A DNA stretch of 64,000 bases, taken from Bacteroidota bacterium (lineage in GTDB: Bacteria; Bacteroidota; Bacteroidia; Chitinophagales; LD1). Under the pieces are notes generated by a model. The model worked only from the letters and a program-made list of their open reading frames with translations, did not search any database and was not told where the DNA came from. Position numbers and translations under genes: made by a program. Every line of letters begins with the position of its first letter. Position 1 is the stretch's first letter. The stretch covers positions 248,001 to 312,000 of the forward strand of contig JADKJG010000002.1 of NCBI GenBank assembly GCA_016722375.1. The letters are read 5' to 3'. Shown here piece by piece: positions 1 to 7,578 of this stretch.

Positions 1-734
1 TGGTAGCGGCGAGAAGTATCGAAGTAAAAAAGCCAGCAGACTTCCATCCGGTTGCGATGTTTGAAAAGTTATGTAAAGAATATCCGACGGCGTTTGTCAG
101 TTTAGTCTCTATCCCGGAGTATGGTTTGTGGATAGGCGCTACACCCGAATTATTACTGAGAGTGAAAGAAGAGAAATTCACCACCTATTCTATGGCTGGG
201 ACCCAATCTAATTCTCCTAAATCGCCGGAAAGTGGTTGGGGCGATAAGGAAGTGGAAGAACAAGAACTAGTGAGTATCTATATCGGCGAAGCCTTTCAAA
301 AAGTGATCAAAAGGCAGCCGGTGGTGGCAAAGCATGGTACGGTTCAGGCGGGGAATGTAATTCACTTGCAAACAGAGTTTGAGTTAAGCGATGCTCCGCT
401 GCGCGACTGGCAGAAACTGGTAGATGAATTGCATCCTACCCCTGCGGTGGCTGGTTTGCCGAAAGAAGAGGCTATTTCCTTTATTCTCAAAAACGAAAAC
501 AGCGAGCGCGAATTTTATGCCGGGTTTCTGGGGCCAATCAATTTCGATGAGGAAGTCCACTTGTTTGTCAACCTCCGATGCATGAAAGTGCTTCCGCATA
601 GACTGCAGCTTTTTGTCGGAGCCGGGATTACATTGCACTCTCAGCCGAAATATGAATGGAGGGAAACAAACATGAAAGCTAAAACACTGTTGCGCGTCAT
701 TCAGCAAATGTTTCCCCAAGCTGAATTATTTTAA
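1..734 (+). CDS. menF: Isochorismate synthase, C-terminal part (cut by window edge)
   Basis: Converts chorismate to isochorismate, the first step of menaquinone synthesis. The frame is open from base 3 to the TAA at 732-734, so the first ATG at 57 is internal and the N-terminal part lies outside the window. The chorismate-binding core is visible: GATPELLLRV, then the YSMAGTQ segment, LHPTPAVAGLPKEEA and the C-terminal FVGAGI motif. These fit the MenF/EntC/TrpE fold. Isochorismate rather than anthranilate or salicylate synthase is inferred from menD starting 22 bp downstream and menB after it. The call is firm for the family and good for the function. Confidence 0.9.
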   Translation, partial: VAARSIEVKKPADFHPVAMFEKLCKEYPTAFVSLVSIPEYGLWIGATPELLLRVKEEKFTTYSMAGTQSNSPKSPESGWGDKEVEEQELVSIYIGEAFQKVIKRQPVVAKHGTVQAGNVIHLQTEFELSDAPLRDWQKLVDELHPTPAVAGLPKEEAISFILKNENSEREFYAGFLGPINFDEEVHLFVNLRCMKVLPHRLQLFVGAGITLHSQPKYEWRETNMKAKTLLRVIQQMFPQAELF

Positions 735-756
735 AAAACCTTTCATATTTGCTGTG

Positions 757-2466
757 ATGAACACCACAAAAATGGCGGTAAGAATGATCGCTGAACTTTG
801 TAAGCAACATGGTATGCGCAAAGTGGTTTTTAGTCCGGGTTCTCGCTCTGCACCTATTTATATTGCTTTTTCGCAGATTCCCGAAATAGAATGTATCATC
901 ATCCCTGATGAACGCGTAGCCGGATACTTTGCTTTAGGCATGGCACAGCAATCAAGAGAATTGATTGGAGTAGTTTGTACTTCTGGAACGGCCGTTGTCA
1001 ACCTCGCACCTTCCTACTATGAGGCTTATTACCAACAGCAAGCCGTGATATATATATCAGCAGACCGGCCTGAACAGGCCTTTATGAAAGGAGATAATCA
1101 GGCTATTGATCAGTCTTACGCTTTGAGTACCGAGGACACCGAGGCTATCAGTTTTAATGCAGAAGAAACGGAGCTTACTGAACTAAATGAGCAGTTAAAC
1201 AATATAAACTGGACATTGAAAACCAGTAATTTCGATACCCCTACTCCGGCGCACATAAATATTTATCTCGATGAGCCTCTTTATGACCTGACCGAAGAAC
1301 CCCTGCGCCATTTCGATGCAGAGGAGGTGCGACTGGATATATCAAGCAAACTTCTGAAGAGCGACAAAGAAAAAATTATAGCCAAGTTCTCGACCTTCCA
1401 TAAGAAAATGATTATAGTAGGCTTGCACGAACCAAACAAAGAATTCGTTCGCCGCATTTCGCAGCTCAGCCACCGGAAGGATATTCTGATTGTTAGAGAA
1501 ACCACCTCCAACCTTCCCATCAAGAATAGCGTGATGAACGTGGATGCCTGCATCACCGTCATGAATGAGTTTTCTAACGAGTTTCTGATACCGGAAGTGG
1601 TGATTACGATGGGCAGACAGATTGTTTCTAAGAAGGTGAAAGAATTTCTGAAACATCAACCGCAACTTCATTGGGATATAGAAGAAGAGTGGTCGGCTCA
1701 ACGAAACTGGAGTTTTCTGGGAGAAGATATCTATGATGAAATCTCGCAGGGAAACGAGATTGAGTTTCTCGATGCGCTTTTAGAAACTCCCGAATCTGTT
1801 ACATCAGATTTCCGCGAGCAATGGATGAGTCTTTCTTCTTATGCCAAACAGAAAACCGAGAAATATCTCGAACAAATTCCTTTCAGTGATATGAAAGTAT
1901 TTGAACTGCTCATCCCTTCCTTCCCCAACGATGCCAACATTCAATACGGAAACTCCACTCCGGTTCGCTATTCCAACCTGTTCCGCCACCAAACCCCCGG
2001 CTTGACCGTTCATTCCAACCGAGGCACCAGTGGTATTGACGGATGCGTCAGCACTGCTGCCGGTGCGGCATACGCGAACAAAAGAATGACCTTGAGCATT
2101 GTGGGCGACATCAGCTTCTTCTACGACAGCAACGCCCTTTGGAACAACTTCCTTACGCCTGATTTTCGCGTGATCGTCATCAACAATTCCGGAGGGAACA
2201 TATTTCGCCTCATCGAAGGGCCCACCAAGTTGAAAGGCTTTGAAGAGTTCTTTGAAACGAGGCATCAATTAACCGCCAAACACCTGGCAGCGCATCATCA
2301 GATTCCCTACTACTATTGCGACAACCAACATGATCTGGAGATAATTCTCCAAACATTTTATGAACCGCACAACGGAAAGCCGGCCATTCTCGAAATCAAA
2401 ACCAATGGCAAAGTAAGCGCCGAGGTGTACAAAAACTATTTCAAATACCTGAAACAATCCTCATGA
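757..2466 (+). CDS. menD: SEPHCHC synthase (2-succinyl-5-enolpyruvyl-6-hydroxy-3-cyclohexene-1-carboxylate synthase)
   Basis: ThDP-dependent enzyme that joins isochorismate and 2-oxoglutarate in menaquinone synthesis. About 569 residues, normal for MenD. The N-terminus has the VFSPGSRSAPIY motif, followed by PDERVAGYFALG with the ThDP-activating glutamate; the C-terminal ThDP/metal motif GDISFFYDSNALW lies near residue 450. A GTG at 754 directly precedes the ATG at 757 and could also be the start; I prefer the ATG. The last bases overlap menB (ATGA), so the two are probably translationally coupled. It lies 22 bp after menF in one operon. Confidence 0.95.
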   Translation: MNTTKMAVRMIAELCKQHGMRKVVFSPGSRSAPIYIAFSQIPEIECIIIPDERVAGYFALGMAQQSRELIGVVCTSGTAVVNLAPSYYEAYYQQQAVIYISADRPEQAFMKGDNQAIDQSYALSTEDTEAISFNAEETELTELNEQLNNINWTLKTSNFDTPTPAHINIYLDEPLYDLTEEPLRHFDAEEVRLDISSKLLKSDKEKIIAKFSTFHKKMIIVGLHEPNKEFVRRISQLSHRKDILIVRETTSNLPIKNSVMNVDACITVMNEFSNEFLIPEVVITMGRQIVSKKVKEFLKHQPQLHWDIEEEWSAQRNWSFLGEDIYDEISQGNEIEFLDALLETPESVTSDFREQWMSLSSYAKQKTEKYLEQIPFSDMKVFELLIPSFPNDANIQYGNSTPVRYSNLFRHQTPGLTVHSNRGTSGIDGCVSTAAGAAYANKRMTLSIVGDISFFYDSNALWNNFLTPDFRVIVINNSGGNIFRLIEGPTKLKGFEEFFETRHQLTAKHLAAHHQIPYYYCDNQHDLEIILQTFYEPHNGKPAILEIKTNGKVSAEVYKNYFKYLKQSS

Positions 2467-3284
2467 AAAAAAGAAACTGGAAAGCCATCCGCGAATACGA
2501 AGAAATCCGTTTTGAATTCTTCGAAGGCATCGCCAAAATAACCATCAACCGTCCGCGATACCGAAACGCCTTCACGCCATTGACCGTCAAGGAAATGATA
2601 GAAGCCATGAACATTTGCCGCGACAGCGAAGACATTCAAATCATCATCCTGACGGGCGAAGGCGATCAGGCATTTTGTAGTGGCGGCGATCAAAACGTGC
2701 GTGGGCATGGCGGATATGTTGGAACAGACACCGTTCCCCGCCTCAACGTGCTCGACCTGCAAAAACAAATTCGCTCCATTCCTAAATGTGTGATTGCTAT
2801 GGTCAATGGTTTTGCGATTGGTGGCGGACACGTGCTACACGTGGTTTGCGACCTCTCTATTGCCAGCGATAACGCGATCTTCGGCCAAACCGGTCCCAAG
2901 GTAGGCAGCTTTGATGGTGGATTCGGCGCCAGCTATCTCGCCCGTGTGGTAGGCCAGAAGAAGGCCCGCGAAATCTGGTTCCTCTGCGACCAATACAATG
3001 CCGACGATGCCTTGAATATGGGATTGGTCAACAAAGTCGTTCCTCTTAAAGACCTCGAAGACGTGACCGTAGAATGGTGCCGCAAAGTCCAAGAGAAATC
3101 GCCTCTTTCTATCCGCATGCTCAAATCCTCCTTCAATGCCGAACTGGACGGTCAAGCCGGCATCCAGGAACTGGCGGGCAACGCTACCCTTCTATATTAT
3201 CTGAGCGACGAAGCCAAAGAAGGAAAGAACGCCTTCCTGGAAAAGCGCAAACCCGACTGGTCTAAGTTCCCGAAGTTTCCCTAA
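2463..3284 (+). CDS. menB: 1,4-dihydroxy-2-naphthoyl-CoA synthase
   Basis: Crotonase-fold enzyme that cyclises O-succinylbenzoyl-CoA to 1,4-dihydroxy-2-naphthoyl-CoA. 273 residues, the usual length. Visible family motifs are the oxyanion-hole segment CSGGDQNVRGHGGYVG (about residues 71-86), GFAIGGGHVLHVV (about 118-130) and TGPKVGSFDGGFGASYLAR, which set MenB apart from general enoyl-CoA hydratases. The C-terminal KRKPDWSKFPKFP tail is also typical. Its ATG overlaps the menD stop by four bases. It is the last gene of the menF-menD-menB run and is followed by a clear terminator. menC, menE and menA are not in the window. Confidence 0.95.
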   Translation: MKKRNWKAIREYEEIRFEFFEGIAKITINRPRYRNAFTPLTVKEMIEAMNICRDSEDIQIIILTGEGDQAFCSGGDQNVRGHGGYVGTDTVPRLNVLDLQKQIRSIPKCVIAMVNGFAIGGGHVLHVVCDLSIASDNAIFGQTGPKVGSFDGGFGASYLARVVGQKKAREIWFLCDQYNADDALNMGLVNKVVPLKDLEDVTVEWCRKVQEKSPLSIRMLKSSFNAELDGQAGIQELAGNATLLYYLSDEAKEGKNAFLEKRKPDWSKFPKFP

Positions 3285-3321
3285 GGGTTCACGGTTGACA
3301 GTTCGCTGTTAGCAGTAATAC

Positions 3322-3360
3322 AAAGCCCCTGACCGGTTTCGCGTTAGGGGCTTTTTTGTT
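3322..3360 (+). terminator. Rho-independent terminator after menB
   Basis: The arms AGCCCCTGAC (3324-3333) and GTTAGGGGCT (3343-3352) pair with one G-T wobble around a 9-base loop. The run TTTTTTGTTT follows directly. It closes the men operon. Confidence 0.85.
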
Positions 3361-3390
3361 TAACCAAAGCCTTAAAAAAATCAATAAGAA

Positions 3391-3421
3391 TTTGGATAAT
3401 TCGTTTGTGCCATTAATTTTG
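3391..3421 (+). promoter_or_regulatory. Bacteroidota-type promoter upstream of array 1
   Basis: TTTG at 3391-3394, a 19-base spacer, then TAATTTTG at 3414-3421. This matches the TTTG / TAnnTTTG consensus of Bacteroidota primary sigma factors. Transcription would start around 3426 and run through the repeat array into the gene at 3919, giving a leader of nearly 500 bases. The stretch 3422-3627 between promoter and array is AT-rich and shows nothing else I can name. Confidence 0.6.
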
Positions 3422-3627
3422 TAGTAAGATACATCGCTTAAACTTATTTCTCAGATGGTTTTTGTAAAGGACAATAACAGTTTTTTTCTCTCTGAAACAC
3501 CGGTTCGGATGAAGGGTGAAGGATTGGGATTTTTTATAACCAGACCAGAAATTTTTTCCACAAAATATTTTACTGAATTTCTTGAATCGCTGATGTTTTT
3601 TGCACAAAAAGCGATGTGGGTTTCCGT

Positions 3628-3837
3628 GAATCCAATGTCATCCCCCGCACATTCAATGTCGTTTCCCGCGTCTCCGATGTCGTTCCCCGGGCTTTCAATG
3701 TCGTTTTCCGAGCTTCCAATGTCGTTCCCCGCGCTTCCAATGTCGTTTTCTGGGCTTCCAATGTCGTTTCCCGCACCTCCAATGTCGTTTTCCGGGCTTC
3801 CAATGTCGTTTCCCGAGCTTCCAAAGAGGCTCCCCGG
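3628..3837. repeat. Array 1: ten degenerate 21-bp units
   Basis: Ten consecutive 21-base units with the core CAATGTCGTTTYCC, counted by eye without gaps. Units 4-9 alternate a TTTTCC ending with a TTCCC/TTYCCC ending, so there is a 42-bp super-period. The unit type is the same as in array 3 at 19066. Several reading frames stay open because 21 is a multiple of three and the unit lacks stop codons, so openness is not evidence of coding. The array lies between a promoter and the gene at 3919. Function unknown. Confidence 0.9.
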
Positions 3838-3918
3838 CCTTCCAAAAATCAGGTTCACTATGCTAATTCCACATTTTTCACATAAAAAACCAATTTTTTA
3901 ACTCAAAACACAGAAAAC
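3838..3918 (+). repeat. Conserved tail of array 1
   Basis: The segment after the last unit contains AAAATCAGGTTCAC and then an AT-rich CACATTTTTCACATAAAAAACC. The same order of motifs follows array 3 (19276-19350), and its second half follows array 2. The start codon of the next gene comes directly after it. This is a shared module boundary whose role is unknown. Confidence 0.7.
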
Positions 3919-4836
3919 ATGGACGATAAACAAAAAGATCATCAGGATACTATTGATCGGGTAGCACAGTTTAACACCGACCATTCAGTTGAAATTGCGG
4001 CCATTGCCGATTATGGCACGCCGCAGGGAATTTTTGATGGCGCGCGGGCTCAAATAAACCTGTTGGGGCAGCGCCAAAGTCAGGACGATTCGGGATTGGA
4101 AATTTTGAGTATTACTGCCAAAAAAGCGATGGCTAAAACGGTGAATCGGTTGGCTAAAAAAGCACGTGTCAAAGCAAAACTTAATGGAGACTTGGCGTTG
4201 GCCGAATCGCTCAGCCATTCGTATAGCTACATTTATAAAGCGGACAAGCAAACGGCCATTGACCGGACGCTGGCGATGCGCAAAGCAATGAATGACAACC
4301 TCGCCACCCTCACGAACGTCAGCGCGGGCGACATCACCCTGATTGATAATTCCGTAACTACTTTTGACGCCGCTCAAGTGCTGCCCATCGTGGCGCGGGA
4401 AGCGAAAAAAACGGAGTCCACCAATCAGTTGCCCGGACAATACGACATCGCCTTTGAAGCTATTGATGATATGTTTGACCTTCTGTTTGGCGAATACAGT
4501 GAATCGAACCCTTTTCTGGTGCAGCAGTTCCAACTCGCGATGCAGATTATTGAAACGGGGGTGCATCATACAGGCATTAAGGTGATTGTAACAGGCCCTA
4601 TCCCACCGGACGACCCGGCAGGAGTGCCGCTGAATCATGTGAAGGTGAAAATTTTGGAGTATGAGCCAAAGAGGGAATCGGAAACTAACATAAACGGAGA
4701 GGCGGTGATAGAGAAGTTTAAGCACGGGACGTATGATGCGGAGTTTACCAAGCCAGGCTATGCAAGAAAGGTGGTGCGCTTCACCGTAAAGCGTGGACAG
4801 CATATTGATATTCCGGTGACGATGGTGTTGGCGTGA
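3919..4836 (+). CDS. Unknown two-domain protein: helical N-part plus carboxypeptidase-regulatory-like domain
   Basis: 305 residues with no signal peptide and no membrane segment, so probably cytoplasmic. Residues 1 to about 215 look all-helical, charged and Ala-rich, and match no family I recognise. From about 218 (IKVIVTGPIPP) to the end there is a beta-rich segment with VKVKILEYEP, TNINGEAVIEKF and TYDAEFTKPGYARKVV. This resembles the transthyretin-like CarboxypepD_reg fold. The gene starts 81 bp after repeat array 1 and shares its promoter. A similar order, array then a gene ending in a beta-sandwich, recurs at 36308-36885. The gene is real; its function is not known. Confidence 0.8.
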   Translation: MDDKQKDHQDTIDRVAQFNTDHSVEIAAIADYGTPQGIFDGARAQINLLGQRQSQDDSGLEILSITAKKAMAKTVNRLAKKARVKAKLNGDLALAESLSHSYSYIYKADKQTAIDRTLAMRKAMNDNLATLTNVSAGDITLIDNSVTTFDAAQVLPIVAREAKKTESTNQLPGQYDIAFEAIDDMFDLLFGEYSESNPFLVQQFQLAMQIIETGVHHTGIKVIVTGPIPPDDPAGVPLNHVKVKILEYEPKRESETNINGEAVIEKFKHGTYDAEFTKPGYARKVVRFTVKRGQHIDIPVTMVLA

Positions 4837-4886
4837 TGAAAGGAAGCTACGAGCTATTAGCTATTAGCTATGAGCTTAGAGCCATG

Positions 4887-4913
4887 AGCCGCGAGAGAAT
4901 GCGGGGCTTTTTT
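4887..4913 (+). terminator. Possible weak terminator
   Basis: A short hairpin, AGCCGC with GCGGGGCT and a small bulge, is followed by TTTTTT. It lies 50 bp past the 3919 gene, after low-complexity AGCTATTAG repeats at 4852-4885. Confidence 0.4.
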
Positions 4914-4951
4914 CGTTATAGTGATTTGCACAGTTTAAACCCAAACAAAAT

Positions 4952-5173
4952 CTACACTTCAAATAATTCTCTGGGCAATCGGCTTTGCCGAATAATAGAC
5001 AATAAAGTGCCGGTCTTTATTTCGTTATGGTTCGGCACAGGAACTGTGACAGTGCTGCCTTCCTTCTTTTGCTGCATAATGATATGGCTGCCTTTTTGCC
5101 TGACCTGAATAAATCCATGTTCTTCGAGAATACGGCATACAGCCATGCCGGACAGTATGCGCAATTTACTCAT
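4952..5173 (-). CDS. hicA: HicA-family toxin (mRNA interferase)
   Basis: 73 residues, the normal size for HicA, a small dsRNA-binding-fold ribonuclease that cleaves mRNA when its antitoxin is lost. The hallmark KGSHIIMQ with the catalytic His (about residue 30) is present, followed by TVTVPVPNHNEIKTGTL and a LPRELF end. The gene overlaps the upstream hicB by four bases (ATGA), so the two are coupled. The antitoxin-first order is common in this family. There is no sign of decay. Confidence 0.88.
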   Translation of the reverse strand: MSKLRILSGMAVCRILEEHGFIQVRQKGSHIIMQQKKEGSTVTVPVPNHNEIKTGTLLSIIRQSRLPRELFEV

Positions 5174-5397
5174 GCAGCGCGCACTATTTCAAATTGTGTG
5201 ACGAATAAATCTGTATGCAGGCGCTGCTGAATTTCGCTGGGGTCAGCGCTTTCCAAAAACAACTCTACGGCTTCTTTCAAATTAGCCATTGCATCTTCTA
5301 TGGCCTTGCCCTGACTGGCAATGTCCAGTTCAGGGCATAATGCCACATACATATCGCCGTCTTTTTCAAGAATTGCAGTAAACCTTTCTGTTTTCAT
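5170..5397 (-). CDS. hicB: HicB-like antitoxin (UPF0150 fold)
   Basis: 75 residues. It has the UPF0150/HicB N-domain pattern: FTAILEKDGDMYVALCPELDIASQGKAIEDA, given here in two pieces as the strands FTAILEKDGD and YVALCPELDIAS followed by the helix AMANLKEAVELFLES. It lacks a clear C-terminal DNA-binding domain, as in the short antitoxins of this type. It is encoded just upstream of hicA with a 4-bp overlap and should neutralise that toxin. Confidence 0.85.
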   Translation of the reverse strand: MKTERFTAILEKDGDMYVALCPELDIASQGKAIEDAMANLKEAVELFLESADPSEIQQRLHTDLFVTQFEIVRAA

Positions 5398-5440
5398 CTG
5401 GTTTGTATTAAAGATGGTAAAGTTAAAAGTATTTCCTTTT

Positions 5441-5854
5441 TTATTTCCTCATCTCCAAAAAGGATTGCAGAATAATATTGGCCGAGATGGCATCAATATG
5501 GCCTTTGTTTCTGCGGTCCATTTTGCCCTTGCCGCTTAGCAGCAAAGTCTGCGAGGCCATGCGGGAGGTAAAACTCTCGTCCATGCGGTGAACTTTTTTA
5601 TCGGGGTAAGCAGTTTCTAGTGTTTTGATAAAGCGGTCAATATGTTCGGTTACGGGGTTGGCGCTGTGGCCATGCGAAAAAGGATAGCCCACCACAAAGG
5701 CTTCTACCTCTTCGCGGGCGCAGTAGCTCTTGATAAAAGCATGAATATCTTTGGTCGGCGTGGTTTCCAAACTGTTGGCAATCAACTTCAATGGATCGGT
5801 AACGGCTATGCCAACGCGCTTGGTTCCAAAATCAAAGGCCAAGATTCTGCCCAT
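5441..5854 (-). CDS. ruvX: Putative pre-16S rRNA nuclease, YqgF/RuvX
   Basis: 137 residues with an RNase H-like fold. YqgF is linked to processing of the 16S rRNA 5' end in E. coli. Visible motifs are the first catalytic Asp in LAFDFGTKRVGIAVTDP, then VVGYPFSHG, DESFTSRMA (about residue 93) and the final GHIDAISANIILQ, also with catalytic Asp. Its start codon overlaps the stop of the DUF1573 gene (TAATG), suggesting coupled translation. Confidence 0.9.
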   Translation of the reverse strand: MGRILAFDFGTKRVGIAVTDPLKLIANSLETTPTKDIHAFIKSYCAREEVEAFVVGYPFSHGHSANPVTEHIDRFIKTLETAYPDKKVHRMDESFTSRMASQTLLLSGKGKMDRRNKGHIDAISANIILQSFLEMRK

Positions 5855-6405
5855 TATTTCACATTGGGAATGACGGTGGCCTTGATGGTCAGCACGGTGG
5901 AGGCCGGGTCGGTATTGGCACCTACGGTAACGGTCTTGGAGGTTTCACCGCTTTTGCCTGAACTGTCAAACTCCACATCAATCTCACCGGTTTCGCCCGG
6001 TTTGATAGGGTCGCGCGGCCATTGAGGAACGGTGCATCCGCAGGAGCCTTGCGCGCCGCTGATGATGAGCGCTACTTTGCCCGTATTGGTGAACTTGAAT
6101 TTGGTCTTCACCTTGCTTCCATCTGCAATTCTTCCAAAGTCATGCGTCAAGCGGTCGAATTTGATAGAGGTCGTGACCTTTGCATCGGGACCGTAGAGGT
6201 GGGAGAGGGGGTCGTTGTTGGGCTGGTCGAAGGGGCTGGGTTCGGCGGCCTTTGCTTTTGCAGCTTCTTCGGCGGCTTTATGAACTTCGCCCATTTCGGT
6301 TTTCAATCCATCAATGGTGTGGTGCAACTGGCGGTTTTGCATCCACAAATAGCCGGTAGTGCCGACGAGCACCACCAATACGACGGTTACTATTTTATGA
6401 TACAT
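5854..6405 (-). CDS. DUF1573 protein with N-terminal membrane anchor
   Basis: 183 residues. Residues 4-22 form one hydrophobic segment (IVTVVLVVLVGTTGYLW) without a clear cleavage site, so it is anchored or exported. A charged, possibly coiled linker follows, then a beta-sandwich of the DUF1573 type with FKFTNTGKVALIISG, GSCGCTVPQWP and PGETGEIDVEFDSS. This domain is very common in Bacteroidota exported proteins; its role is not established. It lies between tsaD and ruvX on the same strand. Confidence 0.85.
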   Translation of the reverse strand: MYHKIVTVVLVVLVGTTGYLWMQNRQLHHTIDGLKTEMGEVHKAAEEAAKAKAAEPSPFDQPNNDPLSHLYGPDAKVTTSIKFDRLTHDFGRIADGSKVKTKFKFTNTGKVALIISGAQGSCGCTVPQWPRDPIKPGETGEIDVEFDSSGKSGETSKTVTVGANTDPASTVLTIKATVIPNVK

Positions 6406-6455
6406 CTGCTGATTTTTTTCGGAACAATATTAGCTAAATCACCGTTGATTAAATT

Positions 6456-7457
6456 TTAGAGATGATACCTAGGTAAAGGCTCGGTGTCCTGCGGGGTAAA
6501 TTCTCCAGCCAGGAATTTGTAATGAGCTGCGGTGGCAATCATGGCGGCGTTGTCGGTGCAGTATTCCAGACTGGGGATAAATGTTTTCCAGCCGTTGCGA
6601 ATTCCTATTTGTTCAAAGCGGCGGCGCAACTCGCTGTTTGCCGATACGCCACCGGCCAGCGCCATTTCTTTCACACCGGTTTGTTTCATGGCCTTTTCTA
6701 ATTTTTTCAGAAGAATATCTACGATGGTTTTTTGAATAGAGGCACAGAGGTCTGCTCGGTTTTCTTCAATAAACGTCGGGTTCTTCTTTACTTCCTTTTG
6801 GATGAAATAAAGCACGGAAGTTTTTAAGCCGCTGAAAGAAAAATCGAGGCCGGATATTTGTGGCTCTGCGAAAGAAAATTTATCTGGGTTTCCGTTCTGC
6901 GCCATTTTGTCCATCAGCGGGCCACCGGGATAAGGCAAACCCAGAAGCTTAGCCGTTTTATCGAATGCTTCACCGGCGGCATCGTCGAGCGTTTCGCCCA
7001 GCACTTCCATTTGCAAATAATTCTTAACGAGCACGAATTGAGTATGGCCACCCGAAACCGTCAAACAGAGAAAGGGGAAGGAGGGTTGATGCTCGATAAA
7101 CGCCGCCAATACATGCGCCTGCATGTGGTTGATTTCAATCAAAGGAATGTCAAGGGCCAGCGCCATAGATTTGGCAAAGTTTACACCGACTAGCAAAGAA
7201 CCAATCAAGCCCGGCCCACGGGTAAAGGCAATGGCGCTGAGTTCGCTTTTGGTCACACCAGCTTGTTTCAGAGTGGCATCCACCACTGGAAGTATGTTTT
7301 GGAGATGGGCACGAGATGCCAGTTCGGGCACTACACCGCCCCATACTTCATGCACCTGCTGACCGGCCACAAGGTTGGCAAGAATTTTGGCATCTTTGCC
7401 GACGGCGGCAGAGGTGTCATCGCAAGAAGATTCAATAGCCAGAATAGTAATACTCAC
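6456..7457 (-). CDS. tsaD: tRNA N6-adenosine threonylcarbamoyltransferase
   Basis: Transfers the threonylcarbamoyl group to A37 of ANN-decoding tRNAs, together with TsaB and TsaE. 333 residues, a typical length. It shows the ASKHA N-terminus LAIESSCDDTSAAV, the metal-binding HxxxH as H111 and H115 in NHMQAHVLAAF, and GGVSANSELRRR near residue 268. The start is a GTG. It sits directly against a promoter-like TATTTTCG box, so the transcript may have almost no leader. Confidence 0.95.
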   Translation of the reverse strand: MSITILAIESSCDDTSAAVGKDAKILANLVAGQQVHEVWGGVVPELASRAHLQNILPVVDATLKQAGVTKSELSAIAFTRGPGLIGSLLVGVNFAKSMALALDIPLIEINHMQAHVLAAFIEHQPSFPFLCLTVSGGHTQFVLVKNYLQMEVLGETLDDAAGEAFDKTAKLLGLPYPGGPLMDKMAQNGNPDKFSFAEPQISGLDFSFSGLKTSVLYFIQKEVKKNPTFIEENRADLCASIQKTIVDILLKKLEKAMKQTGVKEMALAGGVSANSELRRRFEQIGIRNGWKTFIPSLEYCTDNAAMIATAAHYKFLAGEFTPQDTEPLPRYHL

Positions 7458-7469
7458 GCGGCGAAAATA
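7458..7469 (-). promoter_or_regulatory. Promoter-like box abutting tsaD
   Basis: On the minus strand TATTTTCGCCGC runs directly into the GTG start. TATTTTCG resembles the TAnnTTTG -7 box, and the same TATTTTCGCC text recurs upstream of several genes in the window. I did not see a convincing -33 element. Confidence 0.4.
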
Positions 7470-7578
7470 GCCGGAATGAGGATATTGGAGTGGATGAGAA
7501 GATAGAATGAAAAGAGTTTGGGTTATAATTTTAAAGAAAATGTGCGTTGTTCGTTTAAGTATTTGAAGAAGAGGGAAA

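Noticed and set aside
3455..3901. Long overlapping ORFs across array 1 on both strands, with heptad-repeat translations
   Set aside because: A 21-bp repeat without stop codons keeps any frame open, so four frames are open at once. No single frame is favoured and starts are arbitrary.
4850..4890. AGCTATTAG short repeats as a regulatory element
   Set aside because: Short imperfect repeats of this type occur as debris between genes; similar TGAATGTTGAAT text lies at 36155-36190. No structure supports a role.
4833..5108. 91-codon plus-strand ORF over hicA
   Set aside because: It reads antisense to hicA and starts in low-complexity AGCTATTAG repeats.
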